The notes: generated by a model from the letters alone, not told the origin. A stretch of DNA of 10,148 nt from Rhodococcus sp. IITR03 (GCA_001017865.1 LATQ01000001.1:512039-522186), one strand, 5' to 3'; shown: positions 1 through 8,524, counted from the first letter of the stretch. Made by a program: numbers and translations.

Positions 1-2293
1 CCGATCTGCGGCACGTCCGGAATCGGCGTCGATCGACTGCGCGACACGCACTCCCGGCCACGCCGCCTCGATGCGGTGCCGGTAATCGGCCAGCGCCCGT
101 GCACCCGCGTAGTCGTCGGCGGTCACCTTCGCGGCCGCGGCGGCAGCAGGGATGTAGTAGTCGACGGCGTAGTCGCGCACCATGCGCGAGGCGAGCACCT
201 TCGGGCCGAGATTCTCGAGCGTGTGGCGCACCATCTCGATCCAACGGGCCGGCACACCGTCGGGGTCGCGGTCGTAGAAGCGCGGCAGCACCGAGCGTTC
301 GAGCAACTCGTACAGCGCGGCGGCCTCGAGGTCGTCGCGGCGGATGTCGTCGACGCCGTCGGCGGTGGGGATGGCCCAGCCGTTCTCGCCGTCGAACATC
401 TCGTCCCACCATCCGTCGCGGATGGACAGGTTGAGACCGCCGTTGAGGGCCGACTTCATGCCCGACGTGCCGCACGCCTCGAGCGGGCGCAGCGGGTTGT
501 TCAGCCACACATCGCAACCCCAGTACAGATAGCGGGCCATCGACATGTCGTAGTTGGGCAGGAAGACGATGCGGTGCCGTACGTCGTACTCGTCGGCGAA
601 CCGCACGACCTGCTGGATGAGTGCTTTACCTCCGTCGTCGGCGGGGTGGCTCTTGCCGGCGACGACGAGCTGCACGGGTCGTTCGTCGTCCAGCAGCAGC
701 GCGCGCAGCCGCTCGGGGTCGCGCAGCATCAGGGTGAGGCGCTTGTAGGTGGGCACGCGCCGCGCGAACCCGACGGTGAGCACGTTCGGATCGAAGACCG
801 ACTCGATCCAGCCCAGTTCGGCTCGGTGGCGCCGCGTTCGAGCCACGACTCGCGCAGTCTGCGACGCACCTCGGCGACGAGCTGGGCGCGCAGCGTGTTG
901 CGGGTCGACCACAGCTCCTTGCGGTCGATGGTCTGGAGCAGTTCCCAGCCGCGGGCCTCCTCGACCCGGTCGGGTCCGGCGAGGCGGTTGGCGAGCGCGA
1001 TCCCATTCGCGCGCGGCCAGGTGGGGGCGTGCACACCGTTGGTGACCGAGCCGATCGGCACCTCGGCGGCGTCGAATCCGGGCCACAGTCCTTCGAACAT
1101 GCCGCGGCTGACCTCGCCGTGCAGCTTCGACACGCCGTTGCAGCGCTGGCCGAGGCGCAGACCGAGATGGGCCATGTTGAACACGTTCGGGTTGCTCTCG
1201 CGTCCGAGCGCGAGGATGCGGTCGACGGTGAGGCCGGGCAGCAGTGCCGACTCGTTCTCGCCGTTGGTGCCCGAGAAGTAGTGACGCACGAGATCGATCG
1301 GGAAGCGGTCGATGCCCGCGGCACGGGGGTGTGGGTGGTGAAGACCGTGCCGGCCCGCACGGCGGCGAGCGCCTCGTCGAAGTCGAGGCCGGCGCCGGTG
1401 ACGAGTTCGCGGATGCGTTCGGCGCCGAGGAAGCCGGCGTGTCCCTCGTTCATGTGGAAGACGTCGGGGTCGGGCAGGCCGTGGATGCGCGTGTAGGCGC
1501 GCACGGCGCGGACACCGCCGACGCCGGCGAGGATCTCCTGCTTGATCCGGTGGTCCTGGTCGCCGCCGTAGAGGCGGTCGGTGACCCCGCACAGCTCCTC
1601 GTCGTTGGACGGGATGTCGGAGTCGAGCAGCAGCAGTGGGACGCGCCCGACCTGGGCGATCCAGATCCGCGCATCGAGTGTGCGTCCGCCCGGCACGGCG
1701 ACCTGCACGAGCGCTGCGGTGCCGTCGGACTCGGTGAGCAGTCGCAGCGGCAGGCCCTGCGGGTCGTAGGAGGGGTAGTGCTCCATCTGCCAACCGTCGG
1801 CGCTGAGCGACTGCCGGAAGTAGCCGGAGCGGTAGAGCAGGCCGACGCCGATGAGCGGCAGGCCGAGATCGGAGGCGGCCTTCAGGTGGTCGCCGGCGAG
1901 GATGCCGAGACCGCCGGAGTAGTTCGGCAGAACCTCGGTGACACCGAACTCCATGGAGAAGTAGGCGATGCCGGCGGGCAGTGTCGTGCCGCGCTCCTGT
2001 TGTTCCTGGAACCAGCGGGGTCGGGTGAGGTAGTGCTCGAGGTCGGCGGCGGCGGCGTCGAGCCGGGCGAGGAAGTCGCCGTCCTCGGCGAGCGCGTCGA
2101 GTCGGGCGGGCGGCACCTCGCCGAGCAGCCGGACGGGGTCGTTGCTGCACCGGCGCCACAGGTCCGGGTCGACCGATTCGAACAGGTCCTGGGTCTGCGG
2201 GTGCCACGACCATCTGAGGTTGGCCGTCAGGCTCCCAGCGCAGCCAGCCGCTCGGAAGGTGGCTCGTACGGTGAACCGGCGCAGTGCTTTCAC
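1..2293 (-). CDS. glgP: Glycogen/alpha-glucan phosphorylase GlgP, 3' end beyond the window; reading frame broken by base losses
   Basis: Releases glucose-1-phosphate from alpha-1,4-glucan ends in the cytoplasm, using pyridoxal phosphate. About 766 residues are visible; by memory of the mycobacterial protein roughly 80-100 C-terminal residues are missing. The N-terminus (MKALRRFTVRA, then NLRWSWHPQTQDLF) is the DUF3417 region of actinobacterial phosphorylases. The core follows: GIAYFSMEFGVTEVLPNYSG, FHMNEGHAGFLG, GSVTNGVHAPTW, GFARRVPTYKR, and EACGTSGMKSALNGG, whose Lys (codon 454-456, about residue 615) is the expected PLP lysine. The frame changes near 1320 and 822, each a one-base loss. Near residues 14-22 three losses (two at about 2254, one at about 2231) cancel, garbling the local protein without changing the downstream frame; restored, it reads PERLAALGAL. 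The GTG start is set by homology and by the -10 seven bases upstream; no ribosome binding site is visible. Divergent from glgE-glgB. The family is near certain; whether the breaks are real is doubtful. Confidence 0.95.
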
Positions 2294-2300
2294 GGGGTGA

Positions 2301-2329
2301 ACACTACCGACCGCGGACGCTTCGTGACG
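2301..2329 (-). promoter_or_regulatory. Candidate leaderless promoter of glgP
   Basis: On the minus strand TAGTGT (2306-2301) fits the actinobacterial -10 pattern TAnnnT and ends seven bases before the GTG start at 2293. Transcription would then begin at or within a base or so of the start codon. A weak -35-like CGTCAC (2329-2324) lies 17 bases upstream of it. The seven bases between the -10 and the GTG contain no Shine-Dalgarno sequence, as expected for the leaderless mRNAs common in mycobacteria and relatives. This is seen from sequence only. Confidence 0.5.
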
Positions 2330-2395
2330 GCCGGGCGGCCGATCTCACGTGCCGCATCCACGCCGGTCGCGGACGGGATCGCCCGGCACACGGAG

Positions 2396-2425
2396 AGGCC
2401 CCGCGGCGTGCACACCGCGGGGCCT
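2396..2425 (-). terminator. Strong GC-rich hairpin, probable terminator downstream of the 22-codon ORF
   Basis: AGGCCCCGCGG (2396-2406) pairs perfectly with CCGCGGGGCCT (2415-2425), an 11-bp stem with an 8-base loop. No U-tract follows on the minus strand, which is usual for high-GC actinobacteria. It lies between the small ORF and glgP, separating them as transcription units or acting as an attenuator. The strand is inferred from the neighbouring genes; the structure itself is symmetric. Confidence 0.65.
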
Positions 2426-2435
2426 TCTCTCCTGT

Positions 2436-2454
2436 GGCCGACCCCCCGTCGGCC
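2436..2454 (-). terminator. Second hairpin directly after the 22-codon ORF
   Basis: GGCCGAC (2436-2442) pairs with GTCGGCC (2448-2454) around a 5-base loop. It begins seven bases after the stop codon of the small ORF, and the stronger hairpin at 2396-2425 follows. Two successive hairpins after such a short gene suggest efficient termination or 3'-end protection of a short transcript. Confidence 0.5.
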
Positions 2455-2461
2455 GGTGGAC

Positions 2462-2530
2462 TCAGAGTCCGCCGAGGAGCAGGTGCAGCAGGTCTCCGAC
2501 GACTCCGATCAGACCGGCAACCAGACCCAT
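2462..2530 (-). CDS. 22-residue hydrophobic, possibly amphipathic peptide; resembles alpha-type phenol-soluble modulins
   Basis: The product begins MGLVAGLIGVVGDLL and ends in a Leu/Gly-rich tail (HLLLGGL). It has eight leucines and only one Asp and one His as polar side chains. It is supported as a gene by an ATG with a good ribosome binding site (AAGGGAAG, six bases upstream), a stop followed at once by two hairpins, and a TAnnnT box (TACTGT, minus strand 2590-2585) about 55 bases upstream. Modelled as a helix, the small or polar residues G2, G6, G9, D13, H16 and G20 form one stripe with 4-3-4-3-4 spacing. There is no signal peptide or lipobox. From memory, Staphylococcus PSM-alpha1 starts MGIIAGIIKVIKSL, matching the hydrophobic/small pattern closely, but here the lysines are absent. 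It could instead be a small membrane protein, a type I toxin-like peptide or a leader peptide. Function is unknown. An undetected base loss could have altered its length. Confidence 0.6.
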   Translation of the reverse strand: MGLVAGLIGVVGDLLHLLLGGL

Positions 2531-2584
2531 GTGTTCTTCCCTTCGTCGTGCCTCCGGGGAGGCTGTTGTTGTCTTGCAGAACAA

Positions 2585-2617
2585 ACAGTAGGGAGCGGGA
2601 TGTTGCCGTCCGATCAA
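2585..2617 (-). promoter_or_regulatory. Candidate promoter for the 22-codon ORF
   Basis: On the minus strand TACTGT (2590-2585) fits TAnnnT. A TTGATC (2617-2612) lies 21 bases upstream, longer than the usual spacing, so only the -10 is persuasive. The implied 5' leader of about 50 bases contains a small stem CCTCC/GGAGG (2551-2562) that would pair an upstream GGAGG, leaving AAGGGAAG as the working ribosome binding site. Confidence 0.3.
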
Positions 2618-2645
2618 TTGAAGTGAACGCTGAGTTACAGATAAT
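2618..2645 (+). promoter_or_regulatory. Candidate promoter for glgE-glgB
   Basis: TTGAAG (2618-2623) and GATAAT (2640-2645), 16 bases apart, form the best sigma70-like pair in the most AT-rich stretch of the window, facing glgE. The implied leader of about 135 bases carries two small hairpins (2661-2679 and 2680-2701). A second candidate -10, TACGGT (2713-2718), lies nearer the gene. An 8-bp palindrome TCAATTGA (2614-2621) overlaps the -35 positions of both divergent candidates and could be an operator half or a chance AT-rich core. Confidence 0.4.
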
Positions 2646-2660
2646 TTCGGTGCTGCAGAG

Positions 2661-2701
2661 GGGATCCTTCGCGGGTCCCGCCGCATGCACAGCCCCGCGG
2701 C
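2661..2701 (+). other. Two adjacent hairpins in the putative glgE leader
   Basis: GGGATCC (2661-2667) pairs with GGGTCCC (2673-2679), including one G-T pair, around a 5-base loop. GCCGC (2680-2684) can pair with GCGGC (2697-2701) around 12 bases. Both would lie in the mRNA leader if transcription starts at the upstream promoter and outside it if TACGGT at 2713 is used. No known riboswitch pattern was recognised. Confidence 0.3.
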
Positions 2702-2788
2702 GCCACCTCCATTACGGTGGTTCGAGACACGGTCGTTGCCCCCATCGGCCCTGCTCGTCCACTCGGACCCGCACGGAACGGAGCTAGC

Positions 2789-4803
2789 GTGACAGGTCGG
2801 CTCGCCATCGACGACGTACAACCCTCCATCGACGGAGGCGTTATCCGACGAAGGCGGTCGTCGGGGAGGTGGTGCCGGTCTCCGCCGTCGTGTGGCGCGA
2901 GGGCCACGACGCGATCGCCGCGACACTCGCCGTCCGAGGACCGGCCGACGACCCCGAATCCGCCGGCAGGCTGGTGCGGATCCCGATGGTTCCGGGCACC
3001 GAACCCGACACCTTCCACGCCACCTTCTCCCCCACGAGCGTCGGGGCGTGGACCTACCGGGTCGAGGCATGGAGCGACCCGGTGGCGACCTGGCGGCACG
3101 CGGTCACCGCGAAGACGGACGCCGGGCAGGACGCCACCGAACTCGCGAACGACCTCGAGGTCGGCGCACGGATCTTCGAGAAGGCCGCCAAGGGCGCACC
3201 GCGCGGCAACCGCCCCGCTCTGCTCGCGTCGCTGCGTCCCTGCGGTCCGATCGACCGCTGGCCGAGCGTATCGCCCCGGCCTTCTCCCCCGACGTCACCG
3301 AGATCCTCCGCGCCCATCCCCTCCGCGAGCTGGTCACCCGCGGAAAGGCGTTCACGGCGTTCGTCGATCGTCGCCGCGCACTGTTCGGCTCCTGGTACGA
3401 GTTCTTCCCCCGGTCCACCGGAGCTGGCACGAGGACGGAACCCCGCGGCACGGCACCTTCGCCACGGCCGCCGCCGATCTCCCACGCATCGCGGCGATGG
3501 GATTCGACATCGTCTACCTCCCCCCGATCCATCCGATCGGCAAGGTCAACCGCAAGGGACCGAACAACACTCTCGTCGCCGGCCCGAACGACGTCGGGTC
3601 GCCCTGGGCGATCGGCTCCGACGAGGGCGGTCACGACGCCATCCACCCCGAACTCGGCACCGAGCAGGACTTCCGCGATTTCGTCGCCCGAGCGAAGGAA
3701 CTCGAGCTCGAGGTCGCACTCGATCTCGCCCTGCAGTGCGCCCCCGACCACCCATGGGCCCGGGAGCATCCGGAATGGTTCATCGTGCTGCCCGACGGCA
3801 CGATCGCGTACGCCGAGAACCCGCCGAAGAAGTACCAGGACATCTATCCGATCAACTTCGACGACGACCCCGAGGCATCTACGCCGAGGTCCTGCGTGTG
3901 GTCCGGCACTGGATCCGGTTGGGCGTCGACATCTTCCGCGTCGACAATCCGCACACCAAGCCCCCGAACTTCTGGGAACAGCTCATCGCCGAGATCAAGC
4001 GCACCGATCCCGACGTGCTGTTCCTGTCGGAGGCCTTCACCCGCCCCGCCCGCATGTACGGGCTCGCACGACGCGGATTCACGCAGTCGTACACGTATTT
4101 CACGTGGCGGGTCGCGAAATGGGAGCTCACCGAGTTCGGTACCGAGATCGCCGCGAAGGCCGACGAGGCCAGGCCGAACCTGTTCGTCAACACCCCCGAT
4201 ATCCTGCACGAGACGCTGCAGCACGGCGGGCCGGGCATGTTCGCGCTGCGCGCGGCGCTCGCCGCCACCCTGTCTCCCTCGTGGGGTGTGTACTCGGGGT
4301 ACGAACTGTTCGAGCACCTCGCGGTGCGACCGGGCAGCGAGGAGTACCTCGACTCGGAGAAGTACCAGTTGCGGCCACGCCGATACGACGAGGCACGCCG
4401 GCGCGGCGAGTCGCTCGAACCGTGGCTGACCACCCTCAACCGCATCCGGCGCGCCCACCCGGCATTGCAGCAACTGCGCAACATCACCTTCCACCACGTC
4501 GACAACGACGCGCTGATCGCCTACTCGAAGTTCGATCCGTCCACCGGGGACTGCGTGCTCACGGTGATCAACCTCAACCCCTACGGGGCCGAGCAGGGCA
4601 CGGTCTGGCTCGACATGCCGGCGATCGGACACGACTGGCACGACCACTTCCCCGTTTACGACGAGGTGAGTGGGGAACAGTACTCGTGGGGACAGGCCAA
4701 CTACGTGCGCCTCGAGCCGTGGCGGGCGGTGGCGCACATCCTGGTCCTGCCCCCGATCGGCATTCCCACCCGCACAACGCTCGCCTACAGGGAGCAGTCG
4801 TGA
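2789..4803 (+). CDS. glgE: Alpha-1,4-glucan:maltose-1-phosphate maltosyltransferase GlgE, frame broken by four base losses
   Basis: GH13_3 enzyme that transfers maltosyl units from alpha-maltose-1-phosphate to the non-reducing end of alpha-1,4-glucan, releasing phosphate; in mycobacteria it works downstream of TreS/Pep2 and GlgM. The restored protein is about 672 residues (M. tuberculosis about 700). The N-terminal beta-sandwich/helical region includes [10 protein letters not shown] and [10 protein letters not shown]. The (beta/alpha)8 domain includes [54 protein letters not shown] and [15 protein letters not shown]. Catalytic residues present are the nucleophile Asp in [11 protein letters not shown] (codon 3943-3945), the acid/base Glu in LFLSEAF (4030-4032) and Asp in NTPDILHE (4198-4200). 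The GTG start follows ribosome binding site GGAACGGAG (2775-2783). One base is lost near 2842, 3227, 3423 and 3875; each restores the family sequence ([41 protein letters not shown]). The stop overlaps the glgB start, so the two are translationally coupled. Confidence 0.97.
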
Positions 4804-7006
4804 CCGTGCCGCCCCAGACGCCGGGCGCCGATGTTCCGCGCCGGCGCCACAGCCCGCGACCGGAGGACCTCGACCTGCTCGCCGCCGGTGAGCACCACGA
4901 TCCGCACGCAGTGCTCGGGGCCCATCCGCATCCGGAGGGGACGGTCATCCGGGCGCTGCGCCCCGGGGCAGAGAAGGTCGCCGCGCGGATCGGTGGTCGC
5001 GACCATCCGCTCGAACCCGTGGCGAGGACGTCTTCAGCGCCCTGATCCCGGTCTTCGATCTCGCCGACTACCGGCTCGTGGTGACCTACCCGTTCGATCA
5101 CGTCGAGGTCGTCGCGGACGGCTACCGCTTCATGCCGACGCTGGGCGAACTCGACCGTCACCTGCTGAGCGAGGGCCGGCACGAACGGCTGTGGAGGTGC
5201 TCGGGGCCCACCCGCGGACCTACGAGACCCCGGACGGCCCGGTGACGGGCACGTCCTTCGCCGTGTGGGCACCGGGCGCACGCGGGGTCACCGTCACCGG
5301 CGACTTCGACGGCTGGGGTGGGCGCACCACCCGATGCGGGTGCTCGGCTCGAGCGGTGTCTGGGAGGTCTTCGTTCCCGGTGTCGAACCGGGCGCGCTGT
5401 ACAAGTACCGGGTGCACGGCCGTGACGGATCCGTCCGCGACAAAGCCGATCCGATGGCGTTCGCCACCGAGGTGCCCCCCGCGACCGCGTCGAAGGTCAC
5501 CGAGAGTCGCTACACCTGGAACGACGACGACTGGGTCGCGACCCGCGAGAAGGCGCAGCCCTGGCAGGAACCGATGGCGGTCTACGAGGTGCACCTCGGT
5601 TCGTGGCGCCCGGGCCTGAACTACGTCGAACTCGCCGATCAACTGGCCGAGTACATCCTCGAAACCGGATTCACGCACGTCGAGCTGCTGCCGGTCGCCG
5701 AGCATCCCTTCGGCGGGTCGTGGGGCTACCAGGTCACCTCCTACTACGCTCCCACCTCCCGGTTCGGCACTCCCGACGAGTTCCGCGCGTTCGTCGACCG
5801 TCTCCACGCCGCCGGGATCGGCGTGATCATGGACTGGGTGCCCGCCCACTTCCCGAAGGACGAGTGGGCGCTCGCGCGCTTCGACGGCAGCCCCCAGTAC
5901 GAACATCCCGATCCGCGTCGCGGTGAGCAGCTGGACTGGGGCACTTATGTTTTCGACTACGGCCGGCCCGAGGTACGGAACTTCCTCGTCGCCAACGCCC
6001 TGTACTGGATCGAGGAGTTCCACATCGACGGTCTGCGCGTCGACGCCGTGGCTCGATGCTGTATCTCGACTACTCGCGCCCCGAGGGCGGCTGGACGCCG
6101 AACATCTACGGCGGGCGCGAGAACCTCGAGGCCGTCGCGTTCCTGCAGGAACTCAACGCCACCGTCCACAAGCATTATCCGGGGATCGTGACCGTCGCGG
6201 AGGAATCGACCTCCTGGCCGGGCGTGACCCGCCCGACGAACGTCGGCGGGCTCGGGTTCAGCATGAAGTGGAACATGGGCTGGATGCACGACACCCTCGG
6301 CTATCTCGGCCGCGATCCTGTGCACCGCACCTATCACCACCACGAGATCACCTTCTCGCTCGTGTACGCGTGGAGCGAGAACTTCGTGCTTCCCATCAGC
6401 CACGACGAGGTGGTCCACGGCAAGGGCACGCTGTGGACGCGGCTGCCGGGCGACGATGCCACACGCGCCGCGGGTCTGCGGTCGATGCTCGCCTACATGT
6501 GGGCGCATCCCGGCAAGCAGTTGCTGTTCATGGGCCAGGAGTTCGGGCAGGTCGCCGAGTGGTCCGAGGAACGCGGGCTCGACTGGTGGCAGCTCGACGA
6601 GCCGCTCCACGCCGGTATCCACCGGCTGGTGTGCGATCTCAACGGCATCTACCGCTCGCATCCGGCGCTCTACACGCTCGACACCACGCCCGGCGGATAC
6701 TCGTGGATCGACGCCAACGACGCGCACAACAACGTCCTGTCGTTCCTGCGCTACGGCAGCGACGGCTCGGTGCTCGCGTGCCTGCACAACTTTTCGGGCA
6801 CGACCTACGGCGACTATCGTGTCGGATTGCCCGAACCGGGCACGTGGGAGGAAGTCCTCAACACGGACGCGACCGCCTACCAGGGCAACGGAGCGGGCAA
6901 CTTCGGCGCCGTGGAGGCGGACGAACATTCGTGGCACGGGCGTCCCGCCTCGGCTCGGGTGACCTTGCCTGCGCACGGCGCCATCTGGCTGTCGTTGCGG
7001 AGGTGA
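4800..7006 (+). CDS. glgB: 1,4-alpha-glucan branching enzyme GlgB, frame broken by four base losses
   Basis: GH13_9 enzyme that cuts alpha-1,4-glucan and rejoins the segment by an alpha-1,6 bond. The restored length is about 736 residues (M. tuberculosis about 731). Order: N1 region ([16 protein letters not shown]), CBM48 ([23 protein letters not shown]), catalytic barrel from about residue 255, and an all-beta C-terminal domain. Catalytic Asp in LRVDAVAS (codon 6042-6044, about residue 416), Glu in VTVAEEST (about 469) and Asp in [11 protein letters not shown] (6404-6406, about 537) have the same 53 and 68 residue spacings as E. coli D405/E458/D526. One base is lost near 5024, 5194, 5328 and 6052; restoring them joins the frames (VAEDVFSAL, RLWEVLGAHP, GRTHPMRVLG, DAVASMLYLD). 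The GTG start overlaps the glgE stop in a GTGA and is preceded by AGGGAG. Almost certainly co-transcribed with glgE. Confidence 0.97.
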
Positions 7007-7034
7007 CGCTGCCCGACGACAGGAGCACAACGAC

Positions 7035-8484
7035 ATGCGACGGACGCACCGGTTCGCGCGACTGGTGGTGCCCGCACTGACCGTCGTCCTGCTGGCGGGA
7101 TGCGCCCAGCGGATCGAAGGAACGGCGGTGTCGATCTACGACAACCCCTTCACCGTGGCGGGGCTGCCCGTCACCTCCGGGGCGTCGGGTCCGCGCAGCG
7201 GGGTGCCCGATGCGGACATCGAGATCGAGAACACCGACGGCGGTCCCGTCGACGTCCTGGCCGGCAACGCGATCGCCGACATCGAGGAGTACTGGCGTCA
7301 GGAGTTCGCGTCGGTCGCCCGGGGCACCTTCCGCCCGGTCGAGACGATCGTGTCGTGGGATCCGTCCGAGCGACGGGGACCGCGTTTCTGCGGTAAACCC
7401 ACCTACGACTTCATCAACGCGGCTACTGCAGCGGCGGCGACGAGATCGGGTGGGACCGCACCTACCTCATGCCGCAGCTCATCGACAGCTTCGGGCCGAT
7501 GGCCGCGGTGACGGTCCTCGCCCACGAGTACGGGCACGCCGTCCAGCATTCGGCGGGGCTGGTCGCCGAGGACGATCCCGGCATCGTGTTCGAGCAGCAG
7601 GCCGACTGTTTCGCCGGGGCATTCATGCGGCACGTCGCGGAGGGCCGGTCGACGCACTTCCAGCTCGACACTTCCGACGGGTTGAACAACGTGCTCGCGT
7701 CGATGGTGCTCTTCCGCGACGCCGATCCGAACGACCCCGACTCGATCCACGGCTCGGCCTTCGAACGGGTGACGGCCGTGCAGATCGGATTCACCGACGG
7801 GGCCGGCTCGTGTGCGCGCATCGACGCCGCCGAGATCGAGTCGCGTCGCGCCGACCTGCCGCAGTACTACAACTCCGCCGACGACGGCGAACTGCCGGTC
7901 ACCGACGAGTCGGTCGAGGCGATCTTCGAGTCGTTCCACCAGGTCTTCGACCTCGACGCCCTGCCGCAACTCGATCTGTCGGGCGCCGACCTCGGATGCT
8001 CGGATGCCCGGGCCACCTCACCGGTGTCGTACTGCCCCGCGACGAACACCGTGGGCGTCGACATGGAGGCACTGAGCGAGCGCGGTACGGCCGCCCCGCC
8101 GGGAAGCGGCTTCGATCCCGGTGTCCGCGGCGACTACAACGCCTACGTGCTCGTCGCCTCCCGCTATGCCCTCGCGGTGCAGAAGGAGGCCGGCCAGTCG
8201 CTCACCGAGCCGCGCACAGCGCTGCGGGCGGCCTGCTTGTCGGGCGTGATCAGTGCCGCGCTGAGCCCGGACAGCACCCTCGCCTCGAACGTCGACCCGA
8301 GCCAGGTGCTCGTGTGGCTGTCCCCCGGCGACCTCGACGAAGCGGTCTCGGGCCTGCTCACCGACGGACTGGCCGCGAGCGACGTCAACGGCAACACGGT
8401 GCCGAGCGGATTCGCCCGGGTGGACGCCTTCCGCACCGGCCGTCCTCGGCGGCAGAGGCGGCCTGCAGCGGGCGGTACCGCTGA
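7035..8484 (+). CDS. Putative secreted lipoprotein zinc metallopeptidase with a second, catalytically degenerate peptidase-like module
   Basis: The restored protein is about 483 residues. Residues 1-23 are a lipoprotein signal (MRRTHRF, hydrophobic core, lipobox LAGC, lipidated Cys23), so it should be anchored outside the membrane. Module 1 (about 115-270) carries YC at 131-132, HEYGHAVQ at 164-171 (HExxH zinc ligands H164/H168, base E165) and EQQADCFAGAF from 187. The pattern resembles neutral zinc metallopeptidases of the YpfJ type (PF04228), where the Glu of ExQAD is the likely third ligand. Module 2 (about 320-483) repeats the layout (SYCPATNTVGVD, AYVLVASRYALAVQKEAG, LRAACLSG, GFARVDAFRTG) but SRYAL replaces HEYGH. 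ATG start follows AGGAG (7021-7025); glgB ends 28 bases upstream, so it is probably the third gene of that operon. One base is lost near 7423. A second near 8440 is inferred, because the uncorrected frame runs into the terminator; corrected, it ends AACSGRYR at 8484. Substrate unknown; M. tuberculosis has a PE_PGRS gene in this position. Confidence 0.8.
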
Positions 8485-8490
8485 GACGAC

Positions 8491-8524
8491 ACCGGCCGCC
8501 CACCACGAGTGGTGAGCGGCCGGT
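8491..8524. terminator. Bidirectional terminator between convergent genes
   Basis: ACCGGCCGC (8491-8499) pairs with GCGGCCGGT (8516-8524), and CACCAC (8501-8506) with GTGGTG (8509-8514), with a single C/A mismatch between the two stems and a 2-base apex. It sits 6 bases after the corrected peptidase stop and 18 bases after the corrected thioredoxin-gene stop, as expected for a shared terminator. Confidence 0.85.

Noticed and set aside
2462..2530. Interpreting the leucine-rich 22-codon ORF as a leu-type attenuator leader
   Set aside because: No leucine biosynthesis gene is downstream, the leucines are dispersed, and glgP appears to have its own promoter after the hairpins; kept only as a minor alternative.
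76..2626. Long plus-strand open frames (76-1281 and 1244-2626) opposite glgP
   Set aside because: They are antisense shadows of glgP produced by high GC; their proteins are Arg/Val/Gly-rich with no recognisable domain, while the minus strand encodes continuous GlgP sequence.
2304..3099. Minus-strand open frames of 128, 154 and 202 codons over the glgP-glgE intergenic region
   Set aside because: They overlap glgE or one another, lack ribosome binding sites and have low-complexity Arg/Pro-rich products. Only the last 22 codons of the 202-codon frame, which have their own start and ribosome binding site, are retained.
7210..8484. 424-codon plus-strand frame starting at 7210
   Set aside because: Mostly Arg-rich shadow sequence; only its last residues (to the stop at 8484) are used, as the frame-corrected end of the peptidase.
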